From NCBI GenBank assembly GCA_014728435.1, contig WJLP01000064.1:1-6993 (forward strand): a DNA stretch of 6,993 nucleotides. The letters are read 5' to 3'. This DNA is from Candidatus Uhrbacteria bacterium. GTDB lineage: Bacteria > Patescibacteriota > Patescibacteriia > 2-12-FULL-60-25. The notes under the pieces were generated by a model that was not told where the DNA came from, made no database searches, and saw only the letters and a program-made list of their open reading frames with translations. The translations under genes were made by a program, and so were the position numbers. The first letter of the stretch is position 1. The number at the start of each line of letters is the position of its first letter. Of this stretch, positions 1-5,236 are shown in pieces.

Positions 1-16
1 CACATGAACTCTTTGC

Positions 17-44
17 ACTTGATACTTGCAACTTGTTACTCATA
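17..44 (+). repeat. Tandem 7-mer array before the mazG-like start
   Basis: Four consecutive heptamers of the ACTTGNN type start at 17, 24, 31 and 38; the last is degenerate (ACTCATA). The ATG follows after 2 nt. There is no Shine-Dalgarno-like purine run. The period and position match the arrays before hrcA, grpE and dnaK, although the unit sequence differs. Function unknown. Confidence 0.6.
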
Positions 45-46
45 AT

Positions 47-370
47 ATGCACTTCAAAGATATTCAAAAACACGTGCTAAAACAAGCAAAAGATTACGAA
101 AAACGCTATAACCTTAAAATCGATAAACAATTCGCAATGTACAAATTAATGGAAGAGATGGGGGAATTCGCGCAAGCCGTACTAATCCACGATCGCAAAT
201 CCCGCCCCGAAAAGTTCCTTCCCAAGAAAGACAGCAAATACGAAGTTGGCTTAGAGCTCGCCGACGTAGTCTGTATGGCCATCGTCAACGCAGATCGCCT
301 CGGCATAGACCTGGAACAAGCAATCAGCGATAAATGGATTACAAGGAAAGTTTATAAAAGTAAAAAGTAA
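47..370 (+). CDS. MazG-like nucleotide pyrophosphohydrolase family protein
   Basis: A 107-residue, probably all-helical cytosolic protein that resembles single-domain MazG-type NTP pyrophosphatases. These hydrolyse (d)NTPs or related nucleotides to monophosphate and pyrophosphate and often serve as house-cleaning enzymes. What is seen: an EExxE motif at residues 36-40 (EEMGE) and an ExxD motif at residues 70-73 (ELAD), which are the two acidic pairs that bind Mg2+ in this fold, with about 30 residues between them. The length suits a single-domain member; E. coli MazG has two such domains. I chose ATG 47 because the only upstream in-frame start, TTG 26, lies inside the heptamer array and adds residues unlike the family. 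The protein ends in a lysine-rich tail, and the spacer to the next gene is 77 nt. Substrate cannot be told from sequence. Family assignment is fairly sure, enzymatic activity less so. Confidence 0.72.
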   Translation: MHFKDIQKHVLKQAKDYEKRYNLKIDKQFAMYKLMEEMGEFAQAVLIHDRKSRPEKFLPKKDSKYEVGLELADVVCMAIVNADRLGIDLEQAISDKWITRKVYKSKK

Positions 371-377
371 CAAGATA

Positions 378-441
378 AAAGTTCATTACGAGTCATCCAT
401 GAAACTCTTGATGAACTTTAGACTTTAATCTTGATGAACTT
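378..441 (+). repeat. Dyad of repeats in the leader of permease 1
   Basis: The 13-mer TCTTGATGAACTT occurs directly repeated at 406-418 and 429-441. An upstream reverse-complement segment AAAGTTCAT (378-386) can pair perfectly over 9 bp with ATGAACTTT (411-419). Between the two 13-mers lie ACTTTAG and ACTTTAA in heptamer register (415-428). No Shine-Dalgarno motif precedes ATG 448. The same arrangement is found before the second permease, so it is unlikely to be chance. No convincing promoter is visible. Confidence 0.6.
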
Positions 442-447
442 AAGTTA

Positions 448-1668
448 ATGAAAATCAGCGATCTATTCAACAGCGCTTACGAGAGCTTACTGCGCACGCG
501 CAATAGGTCGCTTTTAACCATGCTCGGCATGATTATCGGCATTGCGGCTGTCATTCTCGCGCTCTCAATCGGTGAATCCGCCGAAAAATACATCCTCGAC
601 CAAATTTCCGGCTTCGGCTCGGATGTGTTGTATATGGAAAGCGGCAGTTTGGAGGAGCAGACCTCTAACCCGTCGCCGTTTGTGGAGCAAGTTTTAACGC
701 TGGATGATTTCAAAGCCCTGCGTCGCGAGCCCTGGGTGGAGGCTGTAAGCGGCACAATACTCAAAACCGACCTGCTTCAGCACGAGGGAAAGAATCAAAA
801 TATTCAAATCAGCGGTGTAACAACCGATGATCTCATCATCAACGATTATTCATTGTCTAGTGGAGTATATTTCAGCCGGGATCAAATCGACGGCCGGGCT
901 CGAGTGGCGGTTTTAGGCACAACCATCGAAGAAAACTTTTATGGTCAGGGCAATGCCGTGGGTCAAAGAGTCAAATTGGGAAATGCCAATTACCGCATTA
1001 TAGGCGTACTGGATAAAATCGGCAGCCGTTTTTTTCAAAACATGGATGAAATGGTTTACATTCCGGCAACAACTCTGATGCAACAATATAATTACGACAC
1101 TTTTCAATTCATGTCAGTTAAAACTTCTCTTCCGATCGAAGAGGCTAAATTTCGTTTACAAACAAAAATGCGCGAATTGCACAATATCGATCCGGGTGAT
1201 GATGATGACTTTTTGGTATCCACCGCCGAAGAAGCCGCGGAAATTGTTTCATCCATCACCGGTGTTTTACAGATCCTGCTCTCCGCTATAGCCGCGATCT
1301 CGCTGTTGGTTGGTGGTATCGGCATTATGAATATCATGTACGTTAGCGTTACCGAACGCACGCAAGAGGTTGGCCTGCGTAAAGCGGTCGGCGCCACCAA
1401 TACGCAAGTGCTTAATCAATTCTTAGCCGAAGCCGTGATGCTCACTTTGGGCGGCGGGGTCGGCGGAGTTTTGTTGGGCAGCGGCGCGGCCTGGCTGGCG
1501 ATTCAAATTATCAATAACTATGTCGCGGGCTGGTCATTCATGGTTTCCACCGACGGCATCATCTTTGGAGTCATAGTTTCAACCGCGGTAGGCCTGATCT
1601 TTGGCTACGCCCCCGCCAAATCCGCCTCCAAGCTGGACCCAATAGTAGCATTAAGGAAGAACGAATAA
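448..1668 (+). CDS. MacB/FtsX-type ABC transporter permease (first paralogue)
   Basis: A 406-residue inner-membrane permease of the type VII (MacB-like) ABC family. These proteins couple ATP hydrolysis in a separate LolD/MacB-type ATPase to extracytoplasmic movements that export peptides, lipids or antibiotics, or signal across the membrane. Layout seen: a short cytoplasmic N-terminus with RTRNRS; a first membrane helix at about 21-41; a large extracytoplasmic MacB-like core domain at about 43-270, with the typical VAVLG and NYRIIGVL segments; then three helices at about 272-299, 326-352 and 369-389 (FtsX domain). The family hallmark TERTQEVGLRKAVGA follows helix 2, and the C-terminus carries PAKSASKLDPIVALR, close to the usual PA..A..LDPIEALR. 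An acidic DPGDDDD stretch (248-254) lies before helix 2. There is no ATPase domain, unlike true MacB. It is paralogous to the next gene, and the two may form a heterodimer. Substrate unknown. Confidence 0.9.
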   Translation: MKISDLFNSAYESLLRTRNRSLLTMLGMIIGIAAVILALSIGESAEKYILDQISGFGSDVLYMESGSLEEQTSNPSPFVEQVLTLDDFKALRREPWVEAVSGTILKTDLLQHEGKNQNIQISGVTTDDLIINDYSLSSGVYFSRDQIDGRARVAVLGTTIEENFYGQGNAVGQRVKLGNANYRIIGVLDKIGSRFFQNMDEMVYIPATTLMQQYNYDTFQFMSVKTSLPIEEAKFRLQTKMRELHNIDPGDDDDFLVSTAEEAAEIVSSITGVLQILLSAIAAISLLVGGIGIMNIMYVSVTERTQEVGLRKAVGATNTQVLNQFLAEAVMLTLGGGVGGVLLGSGAAWLAIQIINNYVAGWSFMVSTDGIIFGVIVSTAVGLIFGYAPAKSASKLDPIVALRKNE

Positions 1669-1677
1669 TTTATGAAA

Positions 1678-1751
1678 AAAGTTCATCAAGACTAAAGTTC
1701 ATCAAGAGATACTTTTGGCACGCGTGATGAACTTTATACTTTTATCTTGAT
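1678..1751 (+). repeat. Dyad of repeats in the leader of permease 2
   Basis: AAAGTTCATCAAGA occurs twice (1678-1691 and 1694-1707, period 16). TGATGAACTTTA (1725-1736) is the exact reverse complement of 1693-1704, giving a 12-bp stem with a loop of about 20 nt. Heptamer-like ACTTTAT, ACTTTTA and TCTTGAT follow (1731-1751), then 12 nt, then ATG 1764. Before permease 1, TCTTGAT is also followed by 12 nt and the ATG. No U-tract follows the stem, so it is not an ordinary intrinsic terminator. Confidence 0.65.
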
Positions 1752-1763
1752 AAACGTATTTGT

Positions 1764-3005
1764 ATGAAAATAAACGATCTCCTGCAAATCAGTTGGCAAA
1801 ACTTAATCCGCAACAGAAGGCGGGCGGCTTTAACCATGCTGGGTATTGTTATCGGTGTGATGTCCGTAATTCTCATGCTGTCCGTTGGTCAGGCCGCGGA
1901 AAATTATATTTTGAGCCAAGTTGCGGCTTTTGGTTCGGATTTGCTGATCGTACGCAGTGGGCCGGGCGATGGCAGTGGCGGCACAGGCCCTCCCAACATG
2001 ATGCAAAAGCAAACCGTGGACATGGATGACTATGACCGCTTGCGCCGTGAAAACTGGATAGAAGCCATCAGCGCGACTTATTACACGGATCTTCTGGTTG
2101 AGTACCAAAACGTAAGCATCACAAACCGCATTGCCGGCATCACTCAAGACGAGCTCATCATGTACGACACAGAGATGAAAGAGGGCGCTTTTATCTCCGA
2201 GGCCGATGTGGACAGCCGTACCAGAGTCGCGGTGCTCGGCGTGGATGTTGCCAAAGAACTCTTCGGTCAAGAAAACCCTATCGGCAACCGCATCAAGATA
2301 AAAAAACAAAGCTATCGGGTTATCGGCATTTTGGGCGAATCCGGTACCAGATTTTTTACCAACTTGGATCAAGTTGTCTATGTGCCCATAACCACGCTAC
2401 TGCGAGATCTTGCCGAAGATTATGTTTTGTTTCTAAATGTCAAAGTCGGTGATCTGCCCATAGAAGAAGCCAAAGAACGCATCCGCATTATCTTGCGGGA
2501 TACTCATAATCTGGATAATCCGGAAGGCGATTTGTCCGAAGACGATTTTTTTATTGCGGGCCAGGAAGACACCGCCGAGCGCGCCGGATTAATCGGTGAT
2601 ATTTTGCAAATCCTGTTAGCTTCCATAGCGGCCATCTCGCTTATCGTGGGCGGAGTGGGTATTATGAACATCATGTTCGTCACAGTTACCGAACGCACTC
2701 GCGAAATCGGCTTACGCAAAGCCGTGGGCGCCAAGAAAGGGGATATTCTCTCTCAGTTTCTAATCGAAGCAATCGTGCTGTGCATCGTCGGAGGCATTAT
2801 AGGTGTCATTCTGGGCATCAGCATCTCCTGGCTGGGTATTCAAGCCCTGCGCGCGTATGAATCCGACAACTGGATTTTCGTCATACCCTGGAGCGGAGTA
2901 GTACTGGGGCTTCTTGTCTCAACCGCTATCGGCATTATCTTTGGATACATACCCGCCCGCCGTGCCTCCAACTACGATGCTATTAAGGCTTTGCAGTATG
3001 AATGA
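1764..3005 (+). CDS. MacB/FtsX-type ABC transporter permease (second paralogue)
   Basis: A 413-residue membrane permease and a close paralogue of the preceding gene. The two align along their whole length and are nearly identical by eye around membrane helix 2. Layout: basic N-terminus RNRRR (16-20); first helix at about 21-42; extracytoplasmic MacB-like core at about 44-277, with a Gly/Pro-rich insert near 66-78 that the first paralogue lacks; FtsX helices at about 279-306, 333-359 and 375-396; hallmark TERTREIGLRKAVGA after helix 2. The C-terminal DPIxALR signature is altered to DAIKALQ. An acidic segment (251-261) precedes helix 2, as in the partner. It lacks an ATPase domain. The tandem arrangement with a 95-nt spacer suggests co-expression and a heterodimeric transporter whose ATPase and periplasmic adaptor lie elsewhere. 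This is the only gene in the window that ends in TGA; the others with a visible stop end in TAA. Substrate unknown. Confidence 0.9.
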   Translation: MKINDLLQISWQNLIRNRRRAALTMLGIVIGVMSVILMLSVGQAAENYILSQVAAFGSDLLIVRSGPGDGSGGTGPPNMMQKQTVDMDDYDRLRRENWIEAISATYYTDLLVEYQNVSITNRIAGITQDELIMYDTEMKEGAFISEADVDSRTRVAVLGVDVAKELFGQENPIGNRIKIKKQSYRVIGILGESGTRFFTNLDQVVYVPITTLLRDLAEDYVLFLNVKVGDLPIEEAKERIRIILRDTHNLDNPEGDLSEDDFFIAGQEDTAERAGLIGDILQILLASIAAISLIVGGVGIMNIMFVTVTERTREIGLRKAVGAKKGDILSQFLIEAIVLCIVGGIIGVILGISISWLGIQALRAYESDNWIFVIPWSGVVLGLLVSTAIGIIFGYIPARRASNYDAIKALQYE

Positions 3006-3011
3006 TGCCCC

Positions 3012-3051
3012 TGTCGCGTTTAACGCGACAACCCCCTTTCACCAAAGGGGG
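3012..3051. repeat. Two adjacent palindromes after the permeases
   Basis: TGTCGCGTT (3012-3020) pairs with AACGCGACA (3022-3030). CCCCCTTT (3032-3039) pairs with AAAGGGGG (3044-3051) around the loop CACC. Both begin within 30 nt of the permease stop. Neither is followed by a U-tract on either strand, so they look more like REP-type or mRNA 3'-end protecting hairpins than intrinsic terminators. The second, GC-rich hairpin could still slow transcription. Confidence 0.6.
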
Positions 3052-3060
3052 CTTCGTGAA

Positions 3061-3084
3061 TAAAAAAAACCAGCATAAGCTGGT
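3061..3084 (-). terminator. Intrinsic terminator reading on the minus strand
   Basis: On the minus strand, ACCAGC (3084-3079) and GCTGGT (3074-3069) form a 6-bp stem with a TTAT loop, and an unbroken run of eight T's begins at the stem base. That is a textbook rho-independent terminator. On the + strand no T's follow the hairpin. It therefore implies a minus-strand transcript from 3085 or beyond, although no confident minus-strand gene is visible. Confidence 0.7.
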
Positions 3085-3098
3085 GAGATATAAAGTAG

Positions 3099-3257
3099 CT
3101 AATTCTTGACTTCCACCCCGTCCTCAGAGGGGAAGAGCCCGATAGCCTGCAAGACGCTCTGTAAGCGGTCAAGAAGTTCGAGTTTGATCTCTATGAGATT
3201 CTCTTTTCAAGTAACTACAAGCTTTCTAGCAAGAAAAGTAGCACTTATCAATCCCAA
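3099..3257 (-). pseudogene. Possible small or decayed minus-strand ORF
   Basis: On the minus strand, a TTG codon at 3257 opens 16 codons (GLISATFLARKLVVT after the start) that end at TGA (3209-3207). The same frame then stays open for 35 more codons (3206-3102), including LLDRLQSVLQAIGLFPSEDG, and stops at TAG (3101-3099). Three facts give weak support. The TTG lies 5 nt after an orphan heptamer array, as the ATG of hsp20 lies 5 nt after its array. The frame runs on past the single stop. A minus-strand terminator follows at 3084-3061. Against it: no ATG, no recognised family, and a strongly folded segment overlaps. It may instead be a non-coding RNA or a remnant of a mobile element end. I do not recognise the product. 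Confidence 0.22.
3103..3175 (-). other. Folded 73-nt segment, candidate structured RNA
   Basis: TTCTTGAC (3103-3110) and GTCAAGAA (3168-3175) form a perfect 8-bp closing stem. Inside are a hairpin of the CTTCC/GGAAG or CCCC/GGGG type (3110-3135) and a second stem AGAGC/GCTCT (3134-3138 with 3156-3160), suggesting a three-way junction. I place it on the minus strand because a minus terminator lies 19 nt downstream in that direction. The minus-strand 3' part (CGGGGTGGAAGTCAAG) reminds me of right-end/omega-RNA tails of IS200/IS605 elements, but no transposase gene is visible, so this is only a suggestion. Confidence 0.35.
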
Positions 3258-3262
3258 CTGCT

Positions 3263-3290
3263 AGATTTCAGATTTCAGATTATAGATCTT
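3263..3290. repeat. Orphan tandem 7-mer array
   Basis: Four heptamers start at 3263, 3270, 3277 and 3284: AGATTTC twice, then AGATTAT and AGATCTT. It is the same period and copy number as the arrays before the genes, but no start codon abuts it on the + strand. On the minus strand it lies 5 nt before TTG 3257. On that strand it also contains a perfect TATAAT (3284-3279), but I see no convincing -35 box. Confidence 0.6.
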
Positions 3291-3325
3291 GGTACTGTTG
3301 ATAACTTTAAATATAAGAGATATTC

Positions 3326-3348
3326 ATCGCTAATTTAAGCGGTTTTTT
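3326..3348 (+). terminator. Weak intrinsic terminator upstream of the hrcA promoter
   Basis: ATCGCT (3326-3331) pairs with AGCGGT (3338-3343, one G-T wobble) around AATTTA, followed by a T run to 3348. The stem is short but the U-tract is good. It ends 6 nt before the -35 box of the heat-shock promoter, so it probably insulates hrcA from upstream read-through. Confidence 0.5.
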
Positions 3349-3353
3349 ATTTC

Positions 3354-3383
3354 TTGACGCCTACTTGGAGTCTGCGGTATATT
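3354..3383 (+). promoter_or_regulatory. Sigma-70-type promoter of the heat-shock operon
   Basis: A -35 box TTGACG (3354-3359) and a -10 box TATATT (3378-3383) are separated by 18 nt. Transcription would start near 3390, inside the CIRCE operator, so bound HrcA would block initiation directly. This is the usual layout for housekeeping-sigma promoters under CIRCE control. I saw no comparable promoter before grpE, hsp20 or dnaK. Confidence 0.75.
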
Positions 3384-3384
3384 G

Positions 3385-3411
3385 TTAGCACTCAAACTCG
3401 ATGAGTGCTAA
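3385..3411. promoter_or_regulatory. CIRCE operator (HrcA binding site)
   Basis: TTAGCACTC (3385-3393), 9 nt of spacer and GAGTGCTAA (3403-3411) form a perfect match to the CIRCE consensus. It begins 2 nt after the -10 box and is the only copy in the window. The upstream in-frame ATG at 3401 lies inside it, which argues against that ATG as the hrcA start. Confidence 0.96.
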
Positions 3412-3413
3412 AA

Positions 3414-3448
3414 GCTATCAGCTATCTGCTGACTGCTATCAGCCAGTT
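3414..3448 (+). repeat. Tandem 7-mer array abutting the hrcA start
   Basis: Five heptamers start at 3414, 3421, 3428, 3435 and 3442. The unit is GCTATCA (exact in the first and fourth copies), and the fifth is degenerate (GCCAGTT). ATG 3449 follows with no gap. The array fills the leader between CIRCE and the start codon and takes the place where a Shine-Dalgarno site would be. Being fairly GC-rich, it shows that the pattern is not just an AT-rich leader. Confidence 0.75.
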
Positions 3449-4144
3449 ATGTTAGATGACCGCCTAAAAGAAATGCTCGCCATGGTTATCGAGCAAGTCG
3501 TGCACACCGGCGAGCCGGTGGGTTCACAGTACCTGGTGCAAACATATAACCTCACCATCAGCCCGGCCACGGCTCGCAACTACCTTTCAGCACTCGAACA
3601 AGATGAGTACATTACTCATCCGCACACTTCATCCGGCCGCATCCCCACGGAAAAAGGCTACCATTACTATGTTGAGCAAATCATGAAGCCTCGCATGCTT
3701 TCCAAAAAAGAACGTAATGACTTGGAAACAGCCGCCCAAGCAACCCACGAGGATGAGCGCAACGTCAAACAGCTGGCAAAGTCTGCGGCCGACTTGGCGC
3801 AAAATGCTGTCATAATCGGTATCGGCGACATGGACAGCTTTTACACCGGCCTCTCACAGCTTTTCAGCCAGCCCGAGTTTAAAGACTGGAACCGCATTGT
3901 CTCCATGTCCGATATCCTCGATCGCATGGACGAGGTACTCATGACACTCCGCCAAAAGTTTTACGAACGCCCAACGCCACTCATCGGCACCAACTGCCCG
4001 TTCGGTCCCATGTGCGGTGCAGTTGTCACATCACTTAAGCAAGGCCATGTAATCGGAATTTTGGGACCGATGCGCATGGATTACAGCCACGCAATCTCAC
4101 TTTTAAACCATATCCAAAGTCTACTCGATGATACTAATTCGTAA
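3449..4144 (+). CDS. hrcA: Heat-inducible transcription repressor HrcA, compact form
   Basis: A 231-residue repressor that binds CIRCE and shuts off chaperone genes until stress draws away the chaperonin that keeps it active. Seen: an N-terminal winged helix (about 1-80) with the family block ISPATARNYLSALE, then PHTSSGRIPTEKGYHYYV (58-75), the recognition and wing region; a linker helix; and a C-terminal GAF-like part with LSQLFSQPEF (135-144) and GILGPMRMDY (203-212), typical of HrcA C-termini. Usual HrcA is about 340 residues. Here about 100 internal residues are absent: NAVIIGIG (119-126) runs almost straight into FYTGLSQLF, so the inserted dimerisation domain and part of the GAF-like domain are missing. 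I chose ATG 3449 because family homology begins there; ATG 3401 would add 16 repeat-encoded residues. First gene of the operon and probably autoregulated. Function is well supported; how it dimerises is open. Confidence 0.9.
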   Translation: MLDDRLKEMLAMVIEQVVHTGEPVGSQYLVQTYNLTISPATARNYLSALEQDEYITHPHTSSGRIPTEKGYHYYVEQIMKPRMLSKKERNDLETAAQATHEDERNVKQLAKSAADLAQNAVIIGIGDMDSFYTGLSQLFSQPEFKDWNRIVSMSDILDRMDEVLMTLRQKFYERPTPLIGTNCPFGPMCGAVVTSLKQGHVIGILGPMRMDYSHAISLLNHIQSLLDDTNS

Positions 4145-4167
4145 TTCGCACAGATTCGTAATTCGTA
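4137..4167 (+). repeat. Tandem 7-mer array abutting the grpE start and holding the hrcA stop
   Basis: The unit ATTCGTA occurs at 4137-4143, 4154-4160 and 4161-4167, with a variant ATTCGCA at 4144-4150; three extra bases (4151-4153) split the array. ATG 4168 follows with no gap. The hrcA stop TAA (4142-4144) lies in the first unit, so repeat growth has run into the end of the hrcA coding region. No Shine-Dalgarno motif is present. Confidence 0.75.
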
Positions 4168-4698
4168 ATGAATATGAAAGAAAAAAAACCACAAAAAGAT
4201 GATCAAAAGCCTCAAGAAGATGTCATGCAAGCTGATTGCAATAATTGCGCTGAATATCTTGCCGGCTGGAAACGCGCTGTCGCTGATTACGAAAATCTCA
4301 AACGGCAAACAGCGGAAGATAAAGTCAATTTTGCCAAATATGCCCATCAAAACATACTCCAAGAGCTTTTGCCCGCGATTGACCAATTCGAAACAGCGCT
4401 GGCGCATTTGCCGGATACCTCAAATGTCGCGGAGCCGCAAAAGAAGCAAATTGACAACTGGATTACCGGCATAAAAGCGGTCAACTCGCTCTGGCAGCAA
4501 ATGTTTGATGAAATCGGCCTCTCGAAAATCCCCACAGAAGGAGAGTTTGACCCGGAACTGCACAGTGCCGTCAGCCAAGAATCCGATCCCGACCAACCCG
4601 ACGGCAAAATACTAAAAGTCATCCAAGACGGCTACAAACTCAAAGACGATGTCCTTCGTCCGGCTAAGGTCGTGGTCAACAAGCATAAGCCTTCATAA
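4168..4698 (+). CDS. grpE: Nucleotide exchange factor GrpE
   Basis: A 176-residue cytosolic co-chaperone that speeds ADP release from DnaK and so completes the DnaK-DnaJ-GrpE folding cycle. Seen: a charged, disordered N-terminus (1-22); a coiled-coil stalk with WKRAVADYENLKRQ (34-47); LQELLPAIDQFETAL (64-78), equivalent to the family's LLPVLDNFERAL; and the beta-wing head with GEFDPELHSAV (125-135) and GYKLKDDVLRPAKVVV (155-170). Length is near the usual 170-200. A Cys-x-x-Cys (CNNC, 24-27) lies just before the stalk; E. coli GrpE lacks it and it could bind metal or form a disulfide, but this is speculation. ATG 4168 abuts the heptamer array; ATG 4174 is the alternative. It follows hrcA by 23 nt, so it is surely co-transcribed. 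Confidence 0.95.
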   Translation: MNMKEKKPQKDDQKPQEDVMQADCNNCAEYLAGWKRAVADYENLKRQTAEDKVNFAKYAHQNILQELLPAIDQFETALAHLPDTSNVAEPQKKQIDNWITGIKAVNSLWQQMFDEIGLSKIPTEGEFDPELHSAVSQESDPDQPDGKILKVIQDGYKLKDDVLRPAKVVVNKHKPS

Positions 4699-4709
4699 TC
4701 AATTTCTCT

Positions 4710-4796
4710 AATTCTTAGCAAGAATCTAAGAAGCTAGAATCTAAGAATTTAAGCCTATTCGCTCAGATTCTCAGATTCATAGATTCTCAGATACTT
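4710..4796 (+). repeat. Opposed repeat arrays in the hsp20 leader
   Basis: Upstream half: AGAATCTAAG is directly repeated at 4721-4730 and 4736-4745. Downstream half: tandem 8-mers start at 4765, 4773, 4781 and 4789 (unit AGATTCTC, exact in the first and third). ATG 4802 follows after 5 nt. AGAATCT is the reverse complement of AGATTCT, so the halves can pair in several registers; the best is AGAATCTA (4736-4743) with TAGATTCT (4780-4787). A competing 9-bp hairpin joins 4710-4718 with 4741-4749. The leader could act as an RNA thermosensor, but this is inference. Confidence 0.6.
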
Positions 4797-4801
4797 AAGT
4801 T

Positions 4802-5236
4802 ATGACAAACATCATGAAATGGTCACCATTTTTCGAACCATTCGAGCACTTCGACGATTTCTTCAAAGACGTGCCCGCGCTTAGCGTCAAAAATCAAGGC
4901 CTCATCCCCCCGGTCGACATGTACGAAACCAAAGACGCTGTCATTATCGAAACTCCTCTTGCCGGCGCGGATCCTAAAAAAGTCAGCGTCGAGGTAGAGA
5001 ACGGCGTTCTTACTATCAAAGGTTCTTGCGATCGCAAAACCGAGGTAGAGGATAAGAATTATTACCGCAAAGAGATCAAAAGCGGCCAAATCTTCCGCCA
5101 AATCTCACTCCCATCCCGCGTGGATGATGACAAAGCCGAAGCCGACTTCAAAGACGGTATGCTAAAAGTCAGTGTTCCAAAGCTAGCCGAAGCCAAATCC
5201 AAGTCCATTAAAATTAACGTTAAAAAAGAGGACTAA
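4802..5236 (+). CDS. hsp20: Small heat-shock protein, Hsp20/alpha-crystallin family
   Basis: A 144-residue ATP-independent holdase that forms oligomers, binds unfolding proteins and passes them to DnaK. Seen: an aromatic N-terminal arm with WSPFFEPFEHFDDFF (7-21), typical of bacterial class A members; the alpha-crystallin domain at about 36-128, with VDMYETKDAVIIE (38-50), NGVLTIKG (67-74), YYRKEIKSGQIFRQISLP (87-104) and the signature DGMLKVSVPK (118-127); and a C-terminal I-x-I motif (IKI, 136-138) that links dimers in the oligomer. Length is normal. ATG 4802 suits the array spacing; ATG 4814 would begin at MKWSPF, also usual for the family, and cannot be excluded. It sits between grpE and dnaK, which is not the common order, and supports one shared heat-shock regulation. 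The 103-nt leader holds opposed repeats. Confidence 0.95.
   Translation: MTNIMKWSPFFEPFEHFDDFFKDVPALSVKNQGLIPPVDMYETKDAVIIETPLAGADPKKVSVEVENGVLTIKGSCDRKTEVEDKNYYRKEIKSGQIFRQISLPSRVDDDKAEADFKDGMLKVSVPKLAEAKSKSIKINVKKED

Noticed and set aside
26..46. TTG 26 as start of the mazG-like gene
   Set aside because: It lies in the heptamer array, adds seven residues without family similarity, and a good ATG follows at 47.
1830..2372. A 180-codon open frame on the minus strand
   Set aside because: It lies entirely inside the second permease gene, which has clear family motifs. The minus-strand product shows no recognisable domain and looks like an antisense shadow.
3012..3051. An intrinsic terminator for the permease transcript
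   Set aside because: Stable hairpins are present, but no U-tract follows on the + strand; the A-rich run at 3062-3069 serves the minus strand.
3103..3175. A tRNA gene (73 nt with a long closing stem)
   Set aside because: There is no T-loop GTTCRA in the right place, no D-arm or anticodon arm of proper size on either strand, and the closing stem has 8 bp.
3003..3209. UGA recoding as in Gracilibacteria, which would join the interrupted minus-strand frame
   Set aside because: The seven confident coding regions run full length with no internal TGA, and permease 2 ends at a TGA exactly where its family ends. The standard bacterial code fits.
3263..3290. A CRISPR-like repeat
   Set aside because: Units are 7 nt and contiguous with no spacers, like the other tandem arrays in the window.
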